Assembly: GCA_963817395.1 (NCBI GenBank)
Contig: CAWFOC010000012.1
Span: 248,001 to 312,000, forward strand
Origin: CAWGYQ01 sp963817395
Lineage (GTDB): Bacteria; Acidobacteriota; Vicinamibacteria; Vicinamibacterales; CAVPJW01
DNA length: 64,000 nt
Reading direction: 5' to 3'
Shown here: piece by piece, positions 1 to 7,948 of the stretch
How positions within the stretch are numbered: position 1 is the first letter of the stretch
How the letters are laid out: the number at the start of each line of letters is the position of its first letter
Program-made: the position numbers and the translations under genes
The notes under the pieces: model-generated
The model's input: the letters and a program-made list of their open reading frames with translations, nothing else
Told to the model about the DNA's origin: nothing
Databases searched by the model: none

Positions 1-1750
1 TGCCGTCCTCCGACACCATCGACTGGAGCATGAACTGGGCCGCCTCCAGGTTCTGGGCGCGGCCGGGGCGCGCGAGAAAGGCCACCATCGCCGAGCGGAT
101 TGAGAAGTCCGGGAAATCTCCGAGCGCCTCGATGCGCTCGAGCGGATCGATGTGCGCGTGGTGTGTGAGATAGAGCAGCGCTTCGGTCCGCACGTCGAGT
201 GAGGGGTCGTACAGCAGACGCTCGATCGTCGCCAGGACCGTCTTGTCGCCCGCCGCGGCGAGCCGTGCAATGGCTCGCTGTCGAACTTCGGGCTCGGGGT
301 GCTTCAACAGTCCGCGGACAGCCGGGTGCGTGGCCTGCCGATGACCCATGTCGAAGAGGCCGAGCGCGTACAGAATCTCGTCCTTGTCGCCCGACTGGAG
401 GCTCGCGGCCAGCACGTTCGTGGTCGAGCGATCGAGCACCGGCGCCATCGCGCGCTCCGCATCGAGCCGATGCTGATGAATGCTTTCGCCGAGCGTGGCG
501 ACGTACTGGCGCCGGGCGATGTACGCGGCAGCAATCCAGCCGCCGAGCACGACCAGGGCGACGATGCTCATCTCGCGCGCGGAGAGGCCCAGGCGATTGG
601 CGAAGATCAGCACCAGGAGCGCGCCGAGCCCATCGCCGGCCCGCCAGATCACGGTGTCGATGAACGACTTCACCTGCATCTTCTGCGTCGCCGCCACCGG
701 CAGATACAGCAGTTCGACCGTGGTCTTGTCGATGGAGTAGCGGAGCACCTGGTCGCTGCCGCGAAGAAAGACGGCCGCGGCAAGCGACGCAAACAGCAAC
801 ACGCCAATCGAGCCCAGGCTGAGCGACACCGGCACGATGAAGAGCGCGAACCCGAGGCCAAAGCGCTTCAGGAAGCGCGAGGTCAGCAGCAGCTGGGCCA
901 GCAGGCTGGCCAGGCCGGCGTAGAAGTTGAACTGGCCGAAGAATGCCGTCAGCAAATCCGTCTCGTGAATCGCCTGCTTCGCAATCGCCTTGAACTGCCA
1001 GCCCGTCACGCTCGTCGCGAACGACGAGAGACAAATCACGGCGGCGATGGCCGAGAGATACGGCGAGGATCGGATGACACGCAGGCTCTCGCGCAGCCCG
1101 CGCCGCATCGCATCGTCCATCCGCCCCGCGTCCGGATCGGCGACGCCCATCGACCGTGCTTCGGCAGAGATCCGGTTCACGAGAAACGCGCAGATGGCAA
1201 GGGCCATGGCCATCGCGAGCAGCGTGCTCTCGGTGCCGAAGCGCGTGGCGGCGACCTTCGTGAGGAACCCGCCGACGATCCATCCGCCGATGGCGCCGCC
1301 GCCGATGAGCCCGAACAGCCGCTTGGCTTCGCGCGGGGCGAGGACCGAGCTGGCGAGCGTCCAGACCTGCGTCGGCGCCAGGACGCCGAACACGCCCATC
1401 CAGACGTAGATCGTGGGCAGGAGCCACGGCGGATCCAGATAGTGATTGAGAACCCAGAAGAGCAGACAGTTGCTCGAAAAGATCAACAGGCTGCCGACGA
1501 GCAGGGCGCGGAGGCTCACCAGACGTCCGAGCTTGATGTACGGCGAGACGATGAGCGCGACAATGACGGCGACGGTGAAGTCGGCGTAGGGCAGCTGCAC
1601 GGCTTGAAAGCGATCCAGGAACATGGCGTCCCGGGCCGCCTTGCCGACCACGTAGCTGCTGATGACGAGGAACAGGTAGGTGAAGAGCAGAATGCCGCGG
1701 CGGAACTCGCCCGCCCGGAGATTCAGCACCCGCTCGAGGGCGCGCACCAT
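1..1750 (-). CDS. NTT/MFS-type carrier with HEAT repeats (3' end outside window)
   Basis: The gene runs off the left edge after 583 codons. It starts at the ATG at 1750 (MVRALERVLNLRAGEFRRG). The first ~410 residues are hydrophobic with about 12 membrane segments and resemble the Npt1/Npt2 ATP:ADP translocase-like branch of the major facilitator fold, for example FGLIGGGAIGGWIVGG and RYSIDKTTVELLYLPV. From about residue 430 come helical HEAT-type repeats (HPEPEVRQRAIARLAAAG, DPSLDVRTEALLYLTHHA). The complete gene at 1997-5692 has the same plan and is divergently transcribed, so the two are paralogues sharing a 246-base promoter region. The substrate cannot be read from sequence. A -10 TAGAAT lies 12 bases before the start. 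Confidence 0.85.
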   Translation of the reverse strand, partial: MVRALERVLNLRAGEFRRGILLFTYLFLVISSYVVGKAARDAMFLDRFQAVQLPYADFTVAVIVALIVSPYIKLGRLVSLRALLVGSLLIFSSNCLLFWVLNHYLDPPWLLPTIYVWMGVFGVLAPTQVWTLASSVLAPREAKRLFGLIGGGAIGGWIVGGFLTKVAATRFGTESTLLAMAMALAICAFLVNRISAEARSMGVADPDAGRMDDAMRRGLRESLRVIRSSPYLSAIAAVICLSSFATSVTGWQFKAIAKQAIHETDLLTAFFGQFNFYAGLASLLAQLLLTSRFLKRFGLGFALFIVPVSLSLGSIGVLLFASLAAAVFLRGSDQVLRYSIDKTTVELLYLPVAATQKMQVKSFIDTVIWRAGDGLGALLVLIFANRLGLSAREMSIVALVVLGGWIAAAYIARRQYVATLGESIHQHRLDAERAMAPVLDRSTTNVLAASLQSGDKDEILYALGLFDMGHRQATHPAVRGLLKHPEPEVRQRAIARLAAAGDKTVLATIERLLYDPSLDVRTEALLYLTHHAHIDPLERIEALGDFPDFSIRSAMVAFLARPGRAQNLEAAQFMLQSMVSEDG

Positions 1751-1762
1751 TGAGGTGGGGAG

Positions 1763-1768
1763 ATTCTA
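1763..1768 (-). promoter_or_regulatory. -10 element for the leftward carrier gene
   Basis: TAGAAT on the minus strand ends 12 bases before the ATG at 1750. No convincing -35 box is seen at 16-18 bases. TAGAAT recurs before several genes in this window, which raises its credibility. Confidence 0.4.
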
Positions 1769-1788
1769 TCCTACCCGGCGACCCGAAC

Positions 1789-1817
1789 TTGCCGGGGGAC
1801 GGGCCGTGACATAGAAT
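1789..1817 (+). promoter_or_regulatory. Sigma-70-type promoter for the rightward carrier gene
   Basis: TTGCCG, a 17-base spacer and TAGAAT at 1812-1817. Transcription would start near 1824 and leave a leader of about 170 bases before the ATG at 1997, including the hairpin at 1875-1893. Confidence 0.45.
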
Positions 1818-1874
1818 CGCGCGAGTCCGCAACGCGTTCGGTCAGCCAGCACGCCGTCCGCGGGCACACTTTGC

Positions 1875-1893
1875 AGGGGTCATGACGACCCCT
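1875..1893. promoter_or_regulatory. Perfect 7-bp hairpin or operator in the carrier leader
   Basis: AGGGGTC, a five-base loop and GACCCCT form a perfect inverted repeat between the divergent carrier genes. There is no T-run after it, so a terminator is unlikely. It could be a leader hairpin in the 1997 transcript or a dimeric regulator site. Confidence 0.35.
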
Positions 1894-1996
1894 TAGAGGT
1901 TGCCGCGCCCGCTCCAGCCTGCCTGGTCGCGGGCTTCACTGTGACGCCAGCGGTCCCCGGGCCCATCACCATTTCTCACCTACGGAGCCGCGCTCT

Positions 1997-4900
1997 ATGA
2001 AGGGATCTCTGCTCCGCCGCATTCTGACTCCCGTCGCCCAGCTCCGGAACGAAGAGGCGCAGACGGCGCTGATGATGTTCGCCTATTCGTTCCTGGCGAT
2101 GACCTCGTACAACATCATCAAGCCCATCACGCGCTCGAAGTTCATCGAAGGTCTCGGGGCTGACAACCTGCCGCTCGTGCAGCTCGGCGCCGGGCTGCTC
2201 ATCGGCATCATCATGCAGGGCTATGCCAAGGCCGTCGGCGTGCTGCCCCGCCGGTGGGTCATCCCCATCACACAGGCCGGCATGGCCGGCATCATGCTGC
2301 TGTTCTGGGCGCTCTTCCAGACCGGCGCCGCGTGGGTTCCTGTCGCGTTCTATCTCCTCGGCCTCATTCTCGGCATTCTGCTCATCAGCCAGTTCTGGAC
2401 GCTTGCCAACGACATCTACGATGCCCGGCAGGCCAAGCGCGTGTTCGGATTCATCGGCGGCGGCGCAAGCCTCGGCGGCATCCTCGGGTCGGCCATTCTC
2501 ACCTTCTTCGTCGACGAGGTCGGCACCGTCAATCTGCTGCTGATCAGCACGGTTGGACTCGGGCTGTGCATGGCGCTCGTGACGGCCATTGTCGCGCGTG
2601 AGAAGTCGGCGGGAGCGAGCGGTCCGGCCACGGGTGAGGAGAAAGGCGTGGGCTGGGGCGAAGCGCTGAAGCTGCTGCGCGGGTCGACCCACCTGCAGAC
2701 GATCTCGCTCGTCATCGCGTTTGCCGCCATCGGCGCCGCCATCATCGAGCAGCAGCTCAATCTGGCGGCCGCCGCGGCCAAAGGCAGCGGCGGCACCGAT
2801 GCCATCACCGCGTTCCTCGGGACCGTCCAGCTCTACACCTCGATCATCGGCTTCGTCGTTCAGGTCTGGCTGACCAGCCGCATTCACCGGTATCTCGGCA
2901 TCGGGTTCGCCCTGCTCGTGCTTCCGGTCAGCCTGGGCGCCACGGCCGTCGTGATTCTGCTGACGCGGGCGCTCTGGGCGCCCGGCCTCGCGCGGGTGCT
3001 CGACACCTCGCTGCGCTACACGGTGGACAAGACCACGCGAGAGGTGCTGTTTCTACCGCTTCCGACCAACCTCAAATACCAGGCGAAGCCCTTCGTGGAC
3101 GTCACCGTCGATCGCTTCGCGAAGGCTCTCGGCGCGTTGCTCTGCCTGGTTCTGATCAAACCGTGGGGCCTGAACCTTCCCTGGCCCGAGCTGAGCTACG
3201 CCAGCCTCGTGATGACGGGCCTGTGGGTGTTGATGTCCATCCGCGCCCGCCGCGGCTATTTGCTCGCCTTCCGCAAGAGCATCGAGCAGCGAGACGTCGT
3301 CCCCACCGATGTGCGGCTGACCGTCGCCGATTTGTCCACGGTCGAAACGCTCGTCGAGGAGCTGTCGAACCCCGATCCGCGCCGCGTGCTGTACGCGATC
3401 GAGCTGCTCGAGTCGCTCGACAAGCGGAATCTGATCACGCCGTTGCTGCTGCATCACGGCTCCGAACAGGTGAGGGCGCGCGCCCTCGCAGCGCTCGAAG
3501 GAGCGCGGCCCGACGTGGCGGAGCGTTGGCTGCCGGCGATCGAACTGATGCTGAAGGACCCGAGCGCCGACGTTCGGGCTGCAGCGGTCCGGGCGCTCTC
3601 GGCGATCCGCCGCGAGGACGTCTCACCCTTGATGCGGAAGTACCTCGAAGATCGGGATCCGCGGGTGATGGTGACGGCCGCCGTGGCGCTCGCCGACAGC
3701 TCGAATCCAGACGAGGTGAAGGCTGCCGAGGCGGCACTGAAGACGGTGACCGCCGACACACGCCAGGCCACCGCCGCCGCACGCAGAGAAGTGGCGAGCG
3801 CCGTGGCGCGCATCAAGAACCCGGACCTGCAACACCTGCTCATTCCTCTGCTCTACGACTCGGATCTGGGCGTCGCGCAGGAAGCCATTCGCAGCGCGAA
3901 GATCATGGCTGGCAACCATGCGCTGCTGCTGCCGCCGCTCATCTCGCTCCTGCGCAACCGGCGGCTCAAGCCGCAGGTCCGCGAAGTGCTCGTCAGCTAC
4001 GGGGAGGACGTCGTCGACGTTCTCGGCTATTTCCTGCACGACACTGAGGAGGATATTTGGGTGCGCCGGCATATCCCCGGCACGCTGGCGCTGTTTCCCA
4101 CTCAGAAGGCGATGGATGTGCTCGTCACGGCGCTCGACGATCCCGACGGCTTCCTCCGGTACAAGGTTGTCGCCGCCATGGAGAAGCTGCGCCGCGACCA
4201 CGAGGGTCTCACGATTGCCCGCGAGCCCATCGAGCGGCTGGCGGTCAAGGAAGCGAGCCGGTATTCCAATTACCTGACGCTGCGCTACAACCTGTTCGAA
4301 GCCAAGCCCAACGACTCGCTGCTCGCACGCGCGCTGACCGAGAAGCTCGATCGCACGGTGGATCGCGTCTACCGCCTGCTGGGACTCGTCTACCCGTGGA
4401 AGGACATCGCCGCCGCGCGCTGGGCGATCGATCACGGCGACGCCCGGGCGAGCGCAAGCGCCAGCGAGTACCTCGACAACCTGCTGACGGGCACGCTTCG
4501 CAAGCGCGTTCTGCCGGTTCTTGAGGAACTGCCGATCGACGAGAAGGTGCGCAAGGCCAACGTGTTTCTGCGCTCCCGACAACGGGACGCCGAGGAGACG
4601 CTGGCGCAACTCGTGGCCGACGAGGATCAGGTGGTGGCCGCCTCCGCCATTCACTACGTCGAGCAGACGAAACTCTGGAAGCTCGCCGACGACCTCGAAC
4701 ACGCGCTGGCTTTCCGCGATGTCAAGGACTGGTACGTCTTCGAGGCCGCGTCCTGGGCGCTGGCCGCATATCGGTTGCCGGTCGAGAAGCGCCGCGCGCT
4801 CTGGATGGAGCCGCTGCCCGCCGTCGAACTGGCCGACCGCCTGCGACACATCCCGCTCTTCGACTTCGTCTCGGTCGACGAGCTGTTCCGCATCGCCGGC

Positions 4901-5692
4901 ATCGGCCGCCAGGTGCGCCACGAGAGCGGACGCGTGCTCTACCAGCAGGGGGCGCCCGCCGAAGAGTTGCAGTTCCTGCTCGATGGCAAGGTGTCGGTCT
5001 CGGAGAAGGATGGCGCGCCGCACGAACTGGAGGCCCCGGCGGCTCTGGCGTTCGAGGGCGTCCTCGAGGGAAGCCCGGTGCCGGCCACCGTCCGCGCCGT
5101 CGACGTGGCGATCTGCCTGGCGCTGAACATCGAGGAGTTCATGACGCTGCTCTCCGACAACACGCTTCTCGCGCAGGGCCTGTTCCGGATGTTGATGGCC
5201 AAGCCGTCGGCCACCGGATGGCGGACCGTCGTGCGTGGCGCGGCTGCGCCCGCCCCCGAGAGCACCAACCTCTCGCTCACCGCCATCGACGAGGTGCTGG
5301 TGCTGCACGGTGTGCCGGTGTTCCGACGCGCCTCACCAGAGCAGCTGCTGGCGCTTGGCCGAATCGCGGATCAGGTCCTGCTCGCCGACGGGGCGCAGCT
5401 GTTCGCCGAGTCGGATCGGGCCGCCATCTATACCGTGATTGCCGGTGAGGTCACGCTCGAGGGCGCCGGACTCTCCACGACCAAGGCCGGACCAGGCGAT
5501 ACGTTCGGCGTCTTCGAGACCCTGGGATTCGAGCGCGCCGGGTGGAAGGCCCGGGTGACGAAGCCCGGACAGGCCCTCAGAATCGACCGCGAGGAGCTCT
5601 TCGACCTGCTGGGCGACCACATGGACCTCCTGCAGGGCATTTTCTCGGCGCTTCTGCGAATCGAAACGGCCGAACCCGTCTCGACCCGTTGA
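1997..5692 (+). CDS. NTT/MFS-type carrier with HEAT repeats and two cNMP-binding-like domains
   Basis: A 1231-residue inner-membrane protein. Residues 1-420 form about 12 membrane segments of the Npt1/Npt2-like nucleotide-transporter branch (NIIKPITRSKFIEGLGA, VFGFIGGGASLGGILGSA, RYTVDKTTREVLFLPLP). Residues ~440-900 are a long run of HEAT repeats such as DPSADVRAAAVRALSAIR and DRDPRVMVTAAVALA. Two C-terminal domains (about 947-1060 and 1100-1220) have the beta-roll look of cyclic-nucleotide-binding domains, beginning LRHIPLFDFVSVDELF and VLVLHGVPVFRRASPEQLL. The usual phosphate-binding RSA-type segment is not clear in either, so ligand binding is uncertain. The domain order suggests a carrier gated or scaffolded by its cytoplasmic tail. 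The frame is intact, unlike many genes in the window. Confidence 0.85.
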   Translation: MKGSLLRRILTPVAQLRNEEAQTALMMFAYSFLAMTSYNIIKPITRSKFIEGLGADNLPLVQLGAGLLIGIIMQGYAKAVGVLPRRWVIPITQAGMAGIMLLFWALFQTGAAWVPVAFYLLGLILGILLISQFWTLANDIYDARQAKRVFGFIGGGASLGGILGSAILTFFVDEVGTVNLLLISTVGLGLCMALVTAIVAREKSAGASGPATGEEKGVGWGEALKLLRGSTHLQTISLVIAFAAIGAAIIEQQLNLAAAAAKGSGGTDAITAFLGTVQLYTSIIGFVVQVWLTSRIHRYLGIGFALLVLPVSLGATAVVILLTRALWAPGLARVLDTSLRYTVDKTTREVLFLPLPTNLKYQAKPFVDVTVDRFAKALGALLCLVLIKPWGLNLPWPELSYASLVMTGLWVLMSIRARRGYLLAFRKSIEQRDVVPTDVRLTVADLSTVETLVEELSNPDPRRVLYAIELLESLDKRNLITPLLLHHGSEQVRARALAALEGARPDVAERWLPAIELMLKDPSADVRAAAVRALSAIRREDVSPLMRKYLEDRDPRVMVTAAVALADSSNPDEVKAAEAALKTVTADTRQATAAARREVASAVARIKNPDLQHLLIPLLYDSDLGVAQEAIRSAKIMAGNHALLLPPLISLLRNRRLKPQVREVLVSYGEDVVDVLGYFLHDTEEDIWVRRHIPGTLALFPTQKAMDVLVTALDDPDGFLRYKVVAAMEKLRRDHEGLTIAREPIERLAVKEASRYSNYLTLRYNLFEAKPNDSLLARALTEKLDRTVDRVYRLLGLVYPWKDIAAARWAIDHGDARASASASEYLDNLLTGTLRKRVLPVLEELPIDEKVRKANVFLRSRQRDAEETLAQLVADEDQVVAASAIHYVEQTKLWKLADDLEHALAFRDVKDWYVFEAASWALAAYRLPVEKRRALWMEPLPAVELADRLRHIPLFDFVSVDELFRIAGIGRQVRHESGRVLYQQGAPAEELQFLLDGKVSVSEKDGAPHELEAPAALAFEGVLEGSPVPATVRAVDVAICLALNIEEFMTLLSDNTLLAQGLFRMLMAKPSATGWRTVVRGAAAPAPESTNLSLTAIDEVLVLHGVPVFRRASPEQLLALGRIADQVLLADGAQLFAESDRAAIYTVIAGEVTLEGAGLSTTKAGPGDTFGVFETLGFERAGWKARVTKPGQALRIDREELFDLLGDHMDLLQGIFSALLRIETAEPVSTR

Positions 5693-5833
5693 TCCCGGAC
5701 GCAGAGTCCGCCGTCCCTGTGGCGGGACTGCTCGACCGGCCCGGCGGCTGGCGTTTGGCGCTATACTGCGCGCCGATCATATTCAGGTCTGCGGGCGCCC
5801 CCGCGGCATACTCATCAATTTCGGAGGTACTGC

Positions 5834-6662
5834 ATGCGCGTGTGGCTTCGAACCGTGCTCGCCGGTCTCGTCGTCTTCGTCCTTCACACACCGCCCGTCG
5901 TGCCGGTCGGCGCCCAGGCTCCTGCCGTCGCCCCAGCCGTCACTGCCAAGACGTGGGTGGGCAAGTACGCGGAGTATGAGGAGTACCTGCGCACGGCGGA
6001 AATCGAACAAGATTGAAGACGTCGGGATGGGCGTGACCAAGCCGCAGCGCGCCTGGCTCAAGCCGGGCGGCCCGTTCGAAAGCATGGCGTGGAAGCCTCT
6101 GAAGCCCGGCATTCAGCGCGGGTACTGGGAAAGCTACAAGGCCGAGATCGCGGCCTATGAGATCGACAAGCTCCTCGGGCTCGAAATGGTGCCGCCGGCG
6201 GTCGAGCGGCGTATCGACGGCAACCTGGGCGCCGCAATCATGTGGGTCTCACCGACGCGGATGTGGAAGATGGGTGATACCGACACGCCGACGGGCTTCA
6301 AGTGGATGCGCGAGATCGTGCGCATGAAGATGGTCGACGACCTCATCGGTAACATCGACAGGAACGCCGGGAACCTCCTCGTCGATCCCGCCTGGAACCT
6401 GATTCTCATCGACCACTCGCGAGCGCTCACGCCGAAAAAGGATCTGCCTACCAAGCTCGGTCGGATCGATCGCGCGCTGTGGGACAAGATGAACGCGCTG
6501 ACCGAAGAGAGCCTGACGGCTGCGCTGGGTCAGTGGCTCACCAAGCCGGAGATCAAGGGGATTCTGGATCGCCGCAGTGGCATGGACAAGGTCATCAAGG
6601 AGATGATCTCGAAGGGCGGCGAAGCGGGCGTTTACCTGCCGAACATTCCCGTCACCCACTGA
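5834..6662 (+). CDS. Exported atypical (PI3/4K- or HipA-like) kinase, frame broken once
   Basis: Translation starts at the ATG at 5834 behind a strong ribosome site (GGAGGT at 5822-5827). Residues 1-28 are a signal peptide (MRVWLRTVLAGLVVFVL, cleavage near GAQA). The first frame stops at 6016 after EEYLRTAEIEQD. The frame one base later continues directly with KIEDVGMGVTKPQRAWLKPGG and runs to 6662. Removing one base near 6006-6013 restores one polypeptide of about 275 residues. The catalytic region shows GNIDRNAGNLLVD (catalytic-loop Asp and Asn) and LILIDHSRAL (metal-binding Asp), as in phosphatidylinositol-kinase-like and HipA-like kinases; the Lys of RAWLKPGG may bind nucleotide. The substrate is unknown. 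The 3' end overlaps the convergent phosphatase gene by 31 bases. Confidence 0.7.
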
Positions 6663-7945
6663 CCATCGCCGGGCGCGCGGTCGAGACGCGGGGGCACGAA
6701 CGATCCGTGCTGACCGGCGGGCTGCGGAACGGGCGGATCGATCTGCACGGTCGAGTCCATGTACAGCGCGGTGACGCGGCCATCCTGAATTTCCAGGGCC
6801 GACGCGCGTCCGCCCGTGTAATGGCTCACGAGCATGCCCGTGTCGATGAGGAACACGTGCCGCTGGAACCTGGGCGTGATGCGCCCGGACGCCGGCACGG
6901 TGTGCCCCACCACGATGCGATTGACACGCTGGCGCTCGAGAATCGGCCCGATCTCCCGGGCGCCTTGCTCTGCGGTCCACAACGCGTAGCCACGGAACCA
7001 GAGCGGACCATCCTCGCGCACCACGGACCATTCGTGAATCGCCAGCAGGCTGCGCATCACCTGAAGGTGTGTGGCGTCGAACAGCTCTGACGGCGGTTGC
7101 GCCGCCGCGGCCACGAGCGATTTCTCGGCTGCCAAGGCCTCGAGTATCTGGTTGGCGTCGAACCACGGCAGGATCACCTTGCGATCGACGAGATGCCGGC
7201 GGGCTTCATCGAAGGTCTTGATTTCCTTCTGCACCTGACGGTTGAGCGTCTCCGGCTTTTCGCCAGCCAGACGCGTGCTGATCCCACCGTGAAGAAAGAG
7301 CGTGTCGCCGATCTGTACCACGGTCTCCCGGGAACGCAGCCAGCGGCCATACTTGCCGTCGGGCCCCATCGCCTCGACGTACTCGAGATAACCCGGGGGA
7401 TGCGCCTTCATCCACTCATCTTTGGAAGACACTTGATAGATCTTCGGCGGATCCGAAAACAACTTCTGTCTCCCCTGGCAGAACTCGGCGTATCTCTCGT
7501 ACGCCTGCTCGCGCCGCGCCAGCGAACCCTCGTCTGCGAAACTCTCGTACGAGGCCAACGGCACATCGTGCAGGTCGCCGATGAGGTTCATCGTCTCGTG
7601 GTTGCCGAGCAGCGGGATCACGCGTCCACCGCTCGCTGAAGCCTGCTGCTCGAGAGCCATCAGCAGGTCGAGCGCGGCGCGCACCTGGGGACCGCGATCC
7701 GTGATGTCACCGGTCTGGACCAGGATGGCCGACCCGCCGATCCACCGGCGCGACGCATCGATCAATCCGGTCTTCTGGAGGATCTCGGCGAAGCGGTCCG
7801 CGGCTCCATGGACGTCGCCAATGGCGACAACCCGGAGACTGGCCGGCGTCTGGTCCTTCAACGCGACGTCTGGACCCTGGCTCTGCGCGACGGTGGCCGT
7901 CGCGCACAGTGTCAGCGCCGCGATTCCGAGTGTTGGCCCACGCAT
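6632..7945 (-). CDS. Exported calcineurin-like metallophosphoesterase
   Basis: A 437-residue protein with a signal peptide (residues 1-21, ALTLCATATVAQSQ) and the full set of metallophosphatase motifs: GDVHG (43-47), GDITDRG (79-85), GNHE (114-117), HGG (219-221) and GHT (347-349). The spacing and long insert between GNHE and HGG resemble Shewanella-like protein phosphatases, so phosphoprotein substrates are possible, but the substrate is not proven. It probably acts in the periplasm. It lies 3 bases after transketolase on the same strand, so it is co-transcribed with tkt, and its 3' end overlaps the convergent exported kinase gene. Confidence 0.85.
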   Translation of the reverse strand: MRGPTLGIAALTLCATATVAQSQGPDVALKDQTPASLRVVAIGDVHGAADRFAEILQKTGLIDASRRWIGGSAILVQTGDITDRGPQVRAALDLLMALEQQASASGGRVIPLLGNHETMNLIGDLHDVPLASYESFADEGSLARREQAYERYAEFCQGRQKLFSDPPKIYQVSSKDEWMKAHPPGYLEYVEAMGPDGKYGRWLRSRETVVQIGDTLFLHGGISTRLAGEKPETLNRQVQKEIKTFDEARRHLVDRKVILPWFDANQILEALAAEKSLVAAAAQPPSELFDATHLQVMRSLLAIHEWSVVREDGPLWFRGYALWTAEQGAREIGPILERQRVNRIVVGHTVPASGRITPRFQRHVFLIDTGMLVSHYTGGRASALEIQDGRVTALYMDSTVQIDPPVPQPAGQHGSFVPPRLDRAPGDGQWVTGMFGR

Positions 7946-7948
7946 GGT

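Noticed and set aside
299..1753. 484-codon plus-strand open frame
   Set aside because: Antisense shadow of the carrier gene at 1-1750; composition is Arg/Gln/His-rich with no domain, while the minus strand gives a clear membrane protein.
1870..1880. Possible sigma-54 site before the carrier gene (GGCACACTTTGCA region)
   Set aside because: GG and GC are 8 bases apart, not the required 10.
3623..5308. 561-codon minus-strand open frame
   Set aside because: Antisense to the HEAT and cNMP-like part of the 1997-5692 gene.
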